From: Diospyros lotus
Lineage: Eukaryota; Streptophyta; Magnoliopsida; Ericales; Ebenaceae
Assembly: GCF_014633365.1 (NCBI RefSeq)
Contig: NC_068339.1
Span: 34,853,316 to 34,917,315, forward strand
Reading direction: 5' to 3'
DNA length: 64,000 nucleotides
The translations under genes were made by a program, and so were the position numbers. The notes beneath the pieces were generated by a model that worked only from the letters and a program-made list of their open reading frames with translations, was not told the origin of the DNA and did no database searches. Numbering within the stretch: position 1 is the first letter of the stretch; the number at the start of each line of letters is the position of its first letter. Shown in pieces: positions 23,431 through 35,208 of the stretch.

Positions 23431-25365
23431 TGTAGGTGCCCCAAAATAAGGGTCCCACAAGAAGTAGACATAAGTGCCAAACTAATTAGAAGCATCACAC
23501 ACAACCTCCTTTTATTGACAACGGAAGCCACACTCATGCATTCTTACTCATAGCCAAACACAATAGTGTCCACATGCCCACATAAACAGACATAACTCAA
23601 TATTACACAACACAATAGGGTCCATAAACCCATCATATCCCCTCAGGGGTACAACCTAAAACATAAACAAGCACAACTTAGTTATTACACATCACACAAC
23701 ACCCCCCAAGGACCTTCTAATTGAGATGGCTCTGTACACACTACTATCCCATGGATCCTAATTCACTTGGCTCACCCTCTACTTTAGCCTTACCCTTACC
23801 TAGAATGATGCAAGCTAACATGAGCCACAAGGCCCAACAAATATAATTGGAAGAAAGCAAGCATAAGAGTCATGGGTATCGAGAGGCAAAAGAGTCATGA
23901 ATGCTATTTAAAGTACTTTCACACAATAATAATGATGAAACATATATCCATGCTTATATGCGATCTTTTAAAACCATAATCATGGGACCAAAGTCCAAAA
24001 CCATGGGACCGAAGTCCATATCATAAACCTGGGACCGAAGTCCAACTCTAAGCTGAAGCTTTCTCTATGGATATATCTTGGAAACTCATCCTCTGCGCGC
24101 ATCATGAGGTCTTTACATATTTTTAAAAATTATTTTTATGCACATGCTTCATGCATCATTATAACATGCATATTTGTAATAACTTCTCATATATAACTGA
24201 CATGCGATTAATGAAACAATATGCACAATAGAACAACATTCATGCAAGATAACATCAAACCCTTGAATGTCCTCAATAAAGCATCATTCCTAAAGAAAGA
24301 TAAGGTGATTCAAGTCTTATTTGAGATTTAGGAGGTATAATGAGAACCATAAAATTGTTTACTAGTAACGAAAAATTACTTGTAAAATGGGAAAATAACT
24401 TACAAAAATAGGGAATTAAGAAACCTAAACTTGAATTAAGAGGAATTGAACTTGCAAGATAGGAATAAGAACTTGCAAATTAAAAACATGAACTTGAGAA
24501 GAGAGAAATTGAACTAGTATAAAGAGGAATTGGACTTGCAAATTAGAGAATTTAGCAATAGGAACTTGCCTTAAATATCTTCTTAATTCTGACATCGTAC
24601 CAGGGTTTCTTATGCCACAACACAAATTCACACAGGCAGAATTTCCCTTAATTCCTCCAAAATTTTCCCTATTTTTTCCAAAACCTTCCCCCCAAAATCT
24701 CCCCATCTCACACAATACCATGGCCTATTTATAGGCCCAAAGGTGGGAACAACATAGCAGCAGCAAGGGAGATTATTTTTTGGTGACAAAACAACAAATG
24801 GGATAAGTGGCAGTGGCTGGAAGCCACTTGGCAGCTGCTAGCGAGCGACTGCGCACATGCAAGTCGCATGGCTGTACGTGCACGTATGGCCGTGCGCATG
24901 CAGCTGCGTGGCTAGGCGGCCATGCGCGCGGCCTGGCGCCCAGTTGGGTTTTAAAAACCCAGCTTTGATTTTTACATGGCCTCGGGGTCAATCCCGCGAC
25001 CTCTCCCTCCTCCTTGGCACCCCCAACCATCTCACATATAGCTCTCCTTGCTCCTTATCGCAAGAAATTTATTTTTAAGGCATTTTTAGTTTCCAAAATT
25101 TCACTTTATCCCCAATAACTTTCATAAATTAACCCAAATCAATTTATTTTAATCTTTCCTTATTTCCATAATACCTTAAAATAACTAATTACCCATTTCC
25201 TGAAAATAACATAAACTATTATTTTCCCTTAAATCCCCAAATATTCCATAATGACCCCAAATAATTTTGAATAATTACCAAAACTCACTTGATCAATTTT
25301 AATTTTCTCCAATTAATTCCTTATACCCAAATTCACATTAATTCACAAATAAATAGGTCGTTACA
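23431..25365 (-). mobile_element. 3' LTR of H
   Basis: 1935 bp. On the minus strand it runs TGTAACGACC to GGCACCTACA. TATA box on the minus strand at 24726-24733. It matches the 5' LTR over its whole length apart from nested insertions and repeat copy number. A 21-bp repeat (GGGACCGAAGTCC core) is present three times at 23984-24043. Short plus-strand frames in it (for example 24857-25078) are not genes. Confidence 0.88.
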
Positions 25366-25384
25366 AATCCCCCCCCCCTTAAAA
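25366..25384 (-). other. Polypurine tract of H
   Basis: On the minus strand TTTTAAGGGGGGGGGGATT, directly upstream of the 3' LTR start. Confidence 0.8.
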
Positions 25385-25412
25385 GAATTTGGCCCTCCAA
25401 ATTCACACCTGG

Positions 25413-26741
25413 TCATTTAAGCAATTGAGGGAAGGAATGCTTCATTTCTTCCTCTAGCTCCCATGTAGCTTCCCTTGGACTGTGATGCTTCCATTGAACT
25501 TTTACATAAGGAATAGATCTGCGCCTCAATATTCTCTCTTTTTGCTCCAGAATGGCTATTGGCAATTCGTCATATGACGCATCTTCCTGGACTCCCAGAG
25601 TTTGATAATCAATAATATGATGCGGGTCTGGCACATACTTTGGCAACATAGACACGCGAAACACATTATGAACATTGGCTAGTAGTGAAGGTAAGGCTAG
25701 CCGGTAGGCTAATGATCCTACTCACTCCAATATCTCGAATGGTCCTACATACTAAGGGCTGAGTTTTCCTGAGATTCCAAATCTCCGCACGCCCTTCACA
25801 GGCATTACCTTGAGCCAATATGATCCCCAACAGCAAACTCGAGATCACGCCGTCGTTTATCAGCATAACTTTTCTGCCTATCCTGGGCTATTTTCATTTG
25901 GGCCTTGGTGAGTTGAATCTTCTCAGAGGTCTGCTCAATTACTTCTGGCCTGAGTAAAGTCCCGTCTCCAGCTTCTTCCCAACAAATGGGTGATCTACAC
26001 GGCCGACCATAGAGTGCATCATACGATGGCATCCTAATACTAGAATGGACTATTATTATAGGCAAATTCCACTAATAGCAAATGATCATCCCAGCTTTCG
26101 TAGAAATCTAGCACACAAGCTCCCAACATATCTTCCAAGGTCTGGATAGTCCGTTTTGTCTACCTGTCTGTCTAAGGATAGAATGTAGTACTAAATTTTA
26201 ATTGAGTCCCTAAAGCTTCATGTAAGGCTCCCCAAAATCGAGAAGTAAATCTGGGGTTGCTGTTCGAGACAATACTGGCTGGAATTCCATGTAACCTTAC
26301 TACCTCTTCAATATACAACTTAGCCAACCGGTTTAAGGGAAATGTCTTCTTAATTGGCAAGAAGTGGGCTGATTTCATTAATTGGTCTACTATTACCCAT
26401 ATTGCATCATACCCTTTTGAAGTTCTAGGCAAGCCTGTGATAAAATCCATAGCAATGTGATCCCACTTCCATTCTGGGATCGACAGAAAGTGTAACAAAT
26501 TGGTGAGCTTCTAATGCTCTGCTTTCACTTGCTGGCACAACAGGCATTGTGAGACAAACTTGGCCATGTCCCTCTTCATACCATCCCACCAAAACTGTTG
26601 CCACAGATTTTGATACATTTTTGTCATGCCCGGGTGAATGGTATAATGGACTTTATGGGCTTTAGTCAAAATTTCTTGTCTCAATTCTTTATTCTCCAGT
26701 ACACAAATCCGTCCTCGAAACAGTAATAGTCTGTCGCCCCT
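25413..26741 (-). pseudogene. H integrase with chromodomain
   Basis: Read on the minus strand. Core: WKWDHIAMDFITGLPRTSKG, DAIWVIVDQLMKSAHFLP, then HGIPASIVSNSNPRFTSRFW, where the second catalytic aspartate of the usual SDRD motif is replaced by asparagine. Next come SYDALYGRPCRSPICW, RQKSYADKRRRDLEFAVGDH, and the GPY/F region in a neighbouring frame (FGISGKLSP then YVGPFEILE). The end is the chromodomain, VKVQWKHHSPREATWELEEE. Stops lie at the joins 25665, 25800 and 26170, plus frameshifts. Predicted role: integration, with the chromodomain reading heterochromatin marks. Non-functional here. Confidence 0.87.
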
Positions 26742-28483
26742 CTAGCTGTATCCTACAGCCTCGAATTTCTCCCTATTGGCTAAAACTTTGGCTAGCTTCT
26801 CATCAGCAGGTTGTTGGACCCAAATCCGTTCAATCAATTTCGATTGCACCTTCATATAACTGCAAAACACAATTAGTCTTTCCTCAGATAGAGAGATAGA
26901 TAAACCATTTAGTTGCTCCAACAATAACCATTCTTGCACCATCATAGTTGCAATGAATGCTCCATGTCGACTCAAGGCATCAGCCACCAGTTGGCCTTCC
27001 CTGGGTGGTATAAAATGTCACAATCGTAGTCCTTAAATAACTCTACCCATCAACGTTGCCTCATATTCAATTCCTTTTGGGAAAAAAGATACTTTAAGCT
27101 TTTATGGTCCGTGTAAATCTCTACCCTCTCACCATATAGGTAGTGCCTCCAAATTTTCAGTGCGAACACCATGGCAGCCAATTCCATGTCGTGTGTTGGT
27201 TAGTTCCTTTTGTGCTTTTTCTATTGTCGCGAGGCATAAGCAATTATGCGATCGTTTTGCATCAGCACACATCCCAATCCTGAATGTGAGGCATCACTAG
27301 ATATTGTAAATTTCTCCCCACTCCTAAGGATAGCTAACACCGAGGTGGTAGTCAATCTTTGCTTCAATTCTTGGAAGCTGGTTTCACATGGCTCATCCCA
27401 CTCAAACTTCACCCCCTTCTGTGTCAATTTAGTCATAGGAGCTGCTAAATGGGCGAAGCCCTCTATAAATCTTCGATAATAGCCAGTTAAGCCAAAGAAA
27501 CTACGAATTCCAATCACTATCGTAGGCCTTGGCCAATCCACCACAGCCTTAATCTTTTTAGGGTCAACTGAAGTACCTTCCCTAGAGACTATATGACCCA
27601 AAAATCCCACTTGTTGATGCCAAAAGTCACACTTGCTGAGTTTGGCATACAATTATTTCTCCCTAAGTCTCTGCAAGACTAGTTTGGGATGGTTTTCATG
27701 CTCCTTTATATTCGGTGAGTAATTCAAAATATCATCGATAAAGACAATTACGAAGCAGTCTAGATATTCCTTAAAGACCTGATTCATAAGATCCATGAAA
27801 ATTGCCAACGTATTAGTTAATTCGAATGCCATCACCACGAACTCATAATACCCGTAGCAGGTTCTAAAAGTTATTTTCTACACATTTTCCTCTCTAACGC
27901 GCACTTGATGATAACCAGACTTCAATTCAATTTTTTGAGAATACTGATGCCCCTCAAAGTTGATCTAGCAAATTATCCACATGTGGAAATGGGTATTTAT
28001 TCTTTACTGTCACTTGATTCAACTGGCAATAATTGATACACAATTTCAGGGATCCATCTTTTTTTCCATACAAACAATACCGGAGCACCCCATGGTGATG
28101 CACTAGGATGAATAAACCCCTTTATCAATCAACTCCTACAACTAAGTCTTTAACTCTTTCAATTCATTTGGGGCCATTCTATAGAGAGTTTTTGAAATGG
28201 GTTAAGTGCCTGGCACTAAGTCAATAGAAAATTCCACCTCCCTTTGAGGTGGCAATCCTGTCAATTCATCTGGGAACACGTTAGGGAACTCACAAACCAC
28301 CGGAAGCTCAGATAACTTTGCCTTATTATTCCCATCGGTGGTCACAAAGGTAAGGTACGCCTCACTATCATTTCATACCAACCTTTCTGCCTTCATTAAC
28401 GAGATCATTGGAATTGAACTCATCGGCTTAATACCCTTATACACAATAAGTGGTTGCTGGGGTAACTCAAAATGAATCACCTT
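26742..28483 (-). pseudogene. H reverse transcriptase and RNase H
   Basis: Minus strand. RT motifs: [20 protein letters not shown] (the FIDD variant of the YVDD catalytic box common in chromoviruses), LYAKLSKCDFWHQQVGFLGH and FFGLTGYYRRFIEGFAHLA. The RNase H part begins near 27310 (FTISSDASHSGLGCVLMQND, then IIAYASRQ at 27221). Downstream decay is strong up to the linker MADALSRHGAF at 26987. There is a stop at 27650-27652 between two open pieces and further breaks near 27840-28480. The catalytic aspartates of the RT box remain. Confidence 0.87.
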
Positions 28484-28894
28484 TCATTGAAAATCAACCT
28501 TAGCACAGTGTTGGGATAACCAATTCATACCTAGGATAAGATCAAAGTCCCTGATGCCCAACACCACTAAGTCGCCAGGACATTTCTTGTCATACACCCT
28601 AATTTCACAATTTTGGAGTACCTCACTCCCTACTAACACCACATCCCCAGGTGTAGACACAACTAGGTAATATGGAAACATAGTTCTAGGGATGGGAGCA
28701 TGACATATAACATGCGATGCAATAAAAGAATGAGTAGAACCAGTATCAAAAAGCACACGCACATCTACACCATGTAAAGAAAGAATATCTTGAATAATCT
28801 CGTTCCCTTGCTCTGCATCTACTACCGTTAGGACGAACACCTTTCCTTGAATACAAGGTTTGTCTGCAGCAATAGGGCGCTGCGATATCATCAT
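28484..28894 (-). pseudogene. H aspartic protease
   Basis: 136-codon open piece on the minus strand. It contains the active-site segment VRVLFDTGSTHSFIASHV and the later DLVVLGIRDFDLILGMNWL, the flap-to-helix segment typical of chromovirus retropepsins. The usual DTG triad is intact. It lies between the gag zinc fingers (upstream) and RT. This is the best preserved piece of H, but it is separated by stops from its neighbours. Confidence 0.88.
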
Positions 28895-30071
28895 CTGTGG
28901 GACTACTCCTTGTGCTCTAGGTGCTGCTGGCCTCTAGTTAAGCTGGGGTCCCTATCCTTTGAATGTTTGCCCTTCATACTGAGGTTGGGCCAGTTGCGGA
29001 TAATTATTTGCTAGATGCCCCTTCTGTCCGCATTGGAAGCACTTCACCTCCATTATAGCCATTGCCTTATCTTAACTACAAGGACATTCCCTTAGCATAT
29101 GCCCTTCTTGTCCGCACAAATAGAAAACTCCACTACCGAAGCGACAGGGTTCCTTATGTTTTTTGCCACAATTACCACATGGCGGAATTTTTATCATTTC
29201 GCTTGTTGGACGTGCTTCCCACTTTCTCTTCTTGTTACCCATTCCTCTTTACATCCCTTGTCCATTCCCTAATTCAATCTTATCTCGTTCAATGGCGTAA
29301 GCTCTTTGTACCACAGTCGAGTAGTCTAAAATCCTTGCTCTAACTAATGCATGTCGAATGTCAGCTCGTAGACCCCTATGGAATTTTGCAACTTTCTTCA
29401 CTTTAGTTGACACCAATTCTGGAGCAAATCTTGCTAAGGAAATAAACTCAGTTTCATACTGAGCCACTGACTTACTTCATTGCACTAGCTTAATAAACTC
29501 GTATGTCTTCTGCTCTCGAATCCAATTGGGGAAAAATTTCCCATTGAACGCTTCTTGAAATTCGACCCATGAGGGTTCCCCGCCTATGTACCTCTGACGG
29601 GCGATTTCCCACCATCTTTCGGCATCCCCTCTCAAAGGTAGCAAATTGCACCCTTTATGCATCACTGCATCCTATAGTTCGAGGGTGTTTTTCTACGGAC
29701 AACATCCAATTTTCCACTGCCAAAACATCTATACCTCTATAGAATTCAGGAGGTCGAAGCGCAATAAAATTCTTCAGTAGTTAGCCTCACGCATTGCTTT
29801 GCATCCCTTGAACCTCTGGATTAGAGACTTATCCACAATTATTCTTAGCCTTATGTCGTACTTGTTCCTGCCGCTGATCATTCCTTACTTGATTGGCAAC
29901 AAGCATCTCAACCATCCTCCGTATCCCTACTAAAGCTTTATGCACCTCATCCATCTCTTGTCTTAGTCCTCCATTGGACTCCCCCGAAGTATCAGGCACA
30001 GGTGCAGGTGTGGGTGCAGGTTAGCCATGGCCTAGGCTTCGGGTTAGTGGCCTTCCTCGATGAGCACTCAT
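28895..30071 (-). pseudogene. H gag with zinc knuckles
   Basis: Minus strand, probable start at 30071 (MSAHRGRPL). Capsid segments: LRGDAERWWEIARQRYIGGE, EFQEAFNGKFFPNWIREQK, MAQYETEFISLARFAPELV and VAKFHRGLRADIRHALVRAR. Near 29000-29170 are zinc-knuckle sequences: LCGQEGHMLREC and CFQCGQKGHLANNY, the second with its last cysteine changed to tyrosine. An early stop (in the proline-rich start), a frameshift near 29700 and others break the frame. Gag forms the particle and binds RNA; this copy cannot. Confidence 0.85.
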
Positions 30072-30185
30072 TTTCTTGCACAACTAACATTTTTAGAGTC
30101 TAATTCTTACTTAGTCTCACACCTATTTGCTAGGGATACCCTTAACTCTACTTGACATTCATATGTATACAGAGACTCATCCCAA

Positions 30186-30206
30186 ATCTCGCTCTAATAT
30201 TAACAA
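30186..30206 (-). other. Primer binding site of H
   Basis: Minus strand TTAATATTAGAGC next to the 5' LTR end, a decayed form of the initiator-Met site TGGTATCAGAGC. Confidence 0.55.
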
Positions 30207-30352
30207 TTGTAGGCGCCCCAAAACCAAGGTCCCATAAGAAGGAGACATAAATGCCAAACCAATTAGAAGCATCACACACAACCTCCTTTTATTGACAATA
30301 GAAGCCACACTCATACATTCTTACTCATAACCAAATGCAATAGTGTCCACAT

Positions 30353-32276
30353 TGTTAGTGTAGGTGCTCTAGACCCAATCAGATTGGACATGTTGTACAC
30401 TGACAATTGTAATCATGTTTATTATTTGAATAAGGAGTTGTTCAAATTCACAAGAAGTCATTCTATTAGTTTCTTGTTATTATTGTAATAACCAAATGAA
30501 ACTAGATAGAAGTCCATATGATGTATACTGTGATTAATCTATAAAGATGTGAGATGATGCATCACAGTTTCTAGACATCATTAAACGTCCCAAGTCGTAG
30601 TAATGTCAAGAATAGACATTGACAATTGCGGTAATACTTATATGTGCTATGTTTTTGCTATGTGATAACAATGGGGGTCTCACATCCATAGACATGGGGA
30701 TGTCTAGACAAGTACATAGGTGACCAATATTGGAGAATGTGTCACTGGACATGACTCATCATAAGAATTCATTTTGGTTATATGTTGATGGAATTCTCAT
30801 ACGAGATGGGTGTAACTAATCCTTGGACCTAAGGTTGTCACAGTCATCTCATAAGAAGACTGATATGCTTTGACATCGTTTCGATGGGCCTAGACAAAGG
30901 CTGCACGTGGGCGATCATTGGGTATATCATGAGGCTTATGGAGATGGGTGCATAGCTAAGATGGAACTCGTCTGTCCCTTGATAAAGGATGATGTATCTA
31001 AGGCGCCTTCGGTGGATATTCACTTTAAATCCATGGCCATGGTAAAATAGATCAATAAGGAGTTATTGATTTACTTTCTATTAAGTGAAGATATCTAGAA
31101 GATCGAAGAAAACTAATGTGATTGTTATCAAGCAACACATCGCCATACTTGAGATCACATAAGATACATTGATGAGAGGATCGAATTACACGGTAACCAT
31201 GCTCGTGAAAGGTTATTTGTGGATTATGAATCATTCTAAATAATTGGGTAGGTATGAGGCCTTGCTAGAGGCCAATCTTGTCTTATGTGTTTGTACCAAC
31301 ACATTGCCAACATATTCGGAAGCCTAATGAGTCATACGCAATAGGCACAGTCCCTAGCTTAAACTAGGAGAGTGGACGTATGGTTAAGTGGGACACTTCG
31401 GCAAGAAGTTGTGCCGTCGTAGGTTCTCACGGAAAAAGAACAAATAGACGTAATGACGTCGATATAATGAGGAGTCGTCATAATGGAAAGAGTTTCCTAA
31501 AATGACAATTAATTAAATTAGGAAGGAGTTTCTAATTTAATAATTTTTTATTTGTTTGAGTGGTAAATAGGAAATAAAATATATTTGAGCTTAAGTTAAT
31601 ATTTGGACTAAATTGGATTTGGGCCAAATATTAAATTAAATATTATATTTGGACCAAATTAGATTTGGGCTAAATATTAAATATTATATTTGGGCTTGAA
31701 TTAGATTTGGGCCAAAATATTTTATTTAAACCTATAAAAGCATTTGGGCCATTTAATTATATTTCTAGTTGGACTAGAATAAGCCCACTTAATATTCTAA
31801 TTAAATTAGAATTAATGGGCTAACCCAATCCATTAGGGTTTTAGAAGCCCTGGGATATTTCACTATAAATATCCCTTTATGGGTTGCCCAAAATATAAGA
31901 GAAAAAAAAAAAGGGATTTTTGGTGTCGTTTTTCAAGAATTGAAAAACGTATTGTCACTCACTCTTTCCCGTTTCTTTTGGCATCAATACGAAATGAGGG
32001 CGTTCTTTTTTGTCCATACACAAGCCGCGCAAAGGAGAAGGAGCTAGCACTCCTATTCCGCTCTCCTTGCCAACGGACGCATGCCGCGTATCACGAGTTA
32101 GAGGCCGGACGCTTGGACGGCTCGAATCCGCGAACGACTCGATAATCTAAAGGTTAGATTTATTTATTTGTTTGTGAATGGTTCAATTTCGACGTTGATC
32201 CAATCGCCAGGATCGGGGTAAGTTCAAAAATTTTGAACTACGCTGTTTACCCCGTAGCGATCTTGCTTTACTTTCA
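30353..32276 (+). mobile_element. Solo LTR D2 (copia-type) inserted in the H 5' LTR
   Basis: 1924 bp, TGTTAGTGTAGGTGC to GCTTTACTTTCA, with an exact CACAT duplication (30348-30352 and 32277-32281). TATA box at 31864-31871. The uninterrupted site is visible in the 3' LTR of H (GTGTCCACATGCCCAC near 23567). No interior present. Confidence 0.92.
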
Positions 32277-32866
32277 CACATGCCCACATAAACAAACGTA
32301 ACTCAATATTACACACCACAATAGGGTCCATAAACCCATTATATCCCCTCAGGGGTAAAACATAAAACATGAACAAGCACAACTTAGTTATTACACATCA
32401 CACAACACCCCTTAAGGACCTTTTGATTGAGACGGCTCTGTACATACTACTACCCCCACGGATCCTGATTCACTTGGCTCGCCCTCTATTTTAGCTTTAC
32501 CCTTACCTGGAATGATGAAAGCAAACATGAGCCATAAGGCCTAGCAAGTATAATTGGAAGAAAGCGAGCATAAGAGTCATGAGTATCGAGAGGCAAACGA
32601 ATCATGAATGCTATTAAAAGTACTTTCACATGATAATAATGATGAAACATGCATCCATGCTTATATGCAATCTTTTTAAAACCATAATCATAGGACCAAA
32701 GTCCAAAACCATGGGACCGAAGTCTGAAAAATTGGGACCGAAGTCCGAAACCTTGGGACCGAAGTCCATATCATAAACATGGGACCGAAGTCCAACTCTA
32801 AGCTGAAGCTTTCTCTGCGGATATATCCTGCGGACTCGTCCACTGCGTGCATCATGAGGCCTTTAC

Positions 32867-35208
32867 TGTTGTTACACATTTTTGTATATTAGTTTTAATG
32901 ATTAAAAACATATATTAGCTTAATCCCTAAGTCATGAGTCAAGGCTATGGTTTTCAACATATATCAATTTCAATATCAAGTATTATTTTGTTCAAATGAA
33001 AACCAAAATAGTTTCATATGGAGATCTGCAAAACCAAGTATTATGATTTAAAAGAATCTCCTAAAGCGATTTTCAAAAGTAGCCTTGAAATCATTGGTAT
33101 AAATATTCTAAGGCAAAAGACTAACTAGAAGATGTTTTTGAAAATGTGTTCATTGGTCTAAATACTATCTCCCGATATTTTGATAGCTAACATTCATTAG
33201 TGCTAAAACGATTTTTAATGAATTTTTCATTAAATAGAAAGTATATATTTGGAGGTGGTAAAATCGCAAAATCCTAAGTTTGTACTAAAACCCAAAATCT
33301 ACTTTCTTATTCTTATGGATTTTGATTTTTTAGATATTTTTATTGAATCCAAATAGGGGGTACTTTCTTATTTACATTTATGTATTAAAGTAAATGGAAG
33401 GTAAAATATAAATAAAATAAAATGAGGACATGCTTGTGATGTATACATGCTGTGGATTGTGCTTTCAAGAAAATCATTCTGAAATCTGTCATGTTTCTAT
33501 GCATGTTTTGAAACCCCTTTGAAAAGGTTTTAAATGTTTTCAAGTGTATATGTTATTTCAAAACATCTATGTATTAACATTTGTTTTACGTTTTGGATTA
33601 TGTTTCAAAACCTATATGTCATGTTTCAAAACCTCATTTCCAGAGAGGTATGTTTCGAAACATATATATATATATATATATCATGTTTCGAAACCTATGT
33701 CTCTGTCAAGCAAAGTATTTTAAAAATCTGAGATGCATATGTTTTGAATCAAGTTTTTGAAGTATGTTTCGAAACCTCCATTCTATGTTTTGAAACCTCT
33801 GACATTTAGTCAGAAGATTATTCAAAATCGAGATGCTTTTGCTTTGCATTTTTGTATCTATTTAAAAGCTTCTCAATCATGTTTTTTTAATGCATTCTCC
33901 ATGCTATGAGATTCAAATTTGAATTTGAATTTGAATGTGAGTGCTTTTAAATATTCAAAGTAGGAATAGACCTTGTCTCCCACTCAATGCTGTCTCTAAG
34001 CGTAAGTATAGCTGGAAAGGCTATATGTTTTGAAACATGAGGAGTATGTTTCGAAACCTTAGTGTATTTCTATGATGTTTTGAAACCTATTATGTATGTT
34101 TCGAAACCTACTTTTATGTCTTGTCTCTAACGGCTAGATTTCTATCTCTTGATATAAATAGCAGGTGCTTGAAGACAAGAATAAGTAACAACAAGAGAGC
34201 ACACACTAGAGACACATACACAAGCACAAGTGGAGATCAAAACGTTTATTCAAGCTTTCAAAGAAGATCCATACATACAATCCTTGATGTGAATTGTGGT
34301 GTAAAAAGAAGAAGCAAGCTGAAATTCAAAGTCTCATTCTTCTAGCTCTCTTCACCTTAAACCAAGAGGTTTGTGCAGCCATTAGTAAGGCATTTCATTG
34401 CTATAAATCTATTGGACCGTAAAGATAAAATTCTATTTATCTTGTTAATGTTGTAAGGTTTGATTTTGGCCTTAAAACTCATTGTGGTGTAAAGGTTTGA
34501 GTTGAGCTTAAAACTCATTGTGTCAAAGGTTTGAGTTTAGCCTTAAAACTCACTTGGTGCTAGGTTTGAGTTGAGCCCGTAAAAACTCACTTTGTAAGGT
34601 TTTAGGGTGAACCATGGTAAAACCCTTGTTGTTATGATCACTAGTAAAAAGTGATTGGGATTGAAAAATCCTTCAAGTGGGTAAACTTGAAGGTAGTGGA
34701 CTAAACAGGGTGCCGAACCACTATATATCTTGTGTGCAAGTGTTCTTTATCTTTCGTTTATCATTATTTCCTATTGCACATGCTTTCACAAGTTTTGTTA
34801 TCAAATTCTAAAACAAAGTTTTTCTTGAGCTTAATTGTATACATTCATACAAACATATCTTTGATATACAAACACCTTTGGTATACTCTTAATTACATAA
34901 ATCATCTTTTTCAAATATAGTTATTTTGAAATACAAGGTAAAAGATTTCCAATCAAGCAAAACAGTAAAGTAGATTTCGAAACATACATTTCATATTTCG
35001 AAACTTGCAAAATAGAAAGGTTTATTTCAAAATATATAGAGTAGGTTTCGAAACCTACTAGAACAGAAAGTCTTATTTCGAAACATAAGCCCTATAGTTT
35101 GAAACCTAGTTTTCTGCCATCAATCAAAGTTTTAAATTATCGAAAATCTATACAAATCCTAATTCACCCCCCATCTTGGGATATAATTGCCATCATTAGG
35201 AACCAACA
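32867..35208 (+). mobile_element. Solo LTR E2 (copia-type) inserted in the H 5' LTR
   Basis: 2342 bp, TGTTGTTACACATT to AGGAACCAACA, with an exact TTTAC duplication (32862-32866 and 35209-35213). The empty site is preserved in the 3' LTR of H near 24110. TATA box at 34153-34160. The 3' end carries AATTCACCCCCCATCTTGGG as in other E LTRs. It contains the GTTTCGAAAC palindrome array. Confidence 0.92.
33505..35107 (+). repeat. GTTTCGAAAC palindrome array in LTR E2
   Basis: Exact copies start at 33652, 33685, 33766, 34048, 34098 and 35045; the last is the centre of an 18-bp perfect palindrome (GTAGGTTTCGAAACCTAC). Decayed copies are GTTTTGAAAC (33505, 33787, 34027, 34077) and GTTTCAAAAC (33602, 33623). 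These are the two products of deamination at the central CpG. More TTTCGAAA cores lie at 34970-35090. Confidence 0.9.

Noticed and set aside
33652..35054. GTTTCGAAAC motifs as heat-shock elements
   Set aside because: Heat-shock elements need GAA and TTC units with two-base spacing; here TTC and GAA are adjacent.
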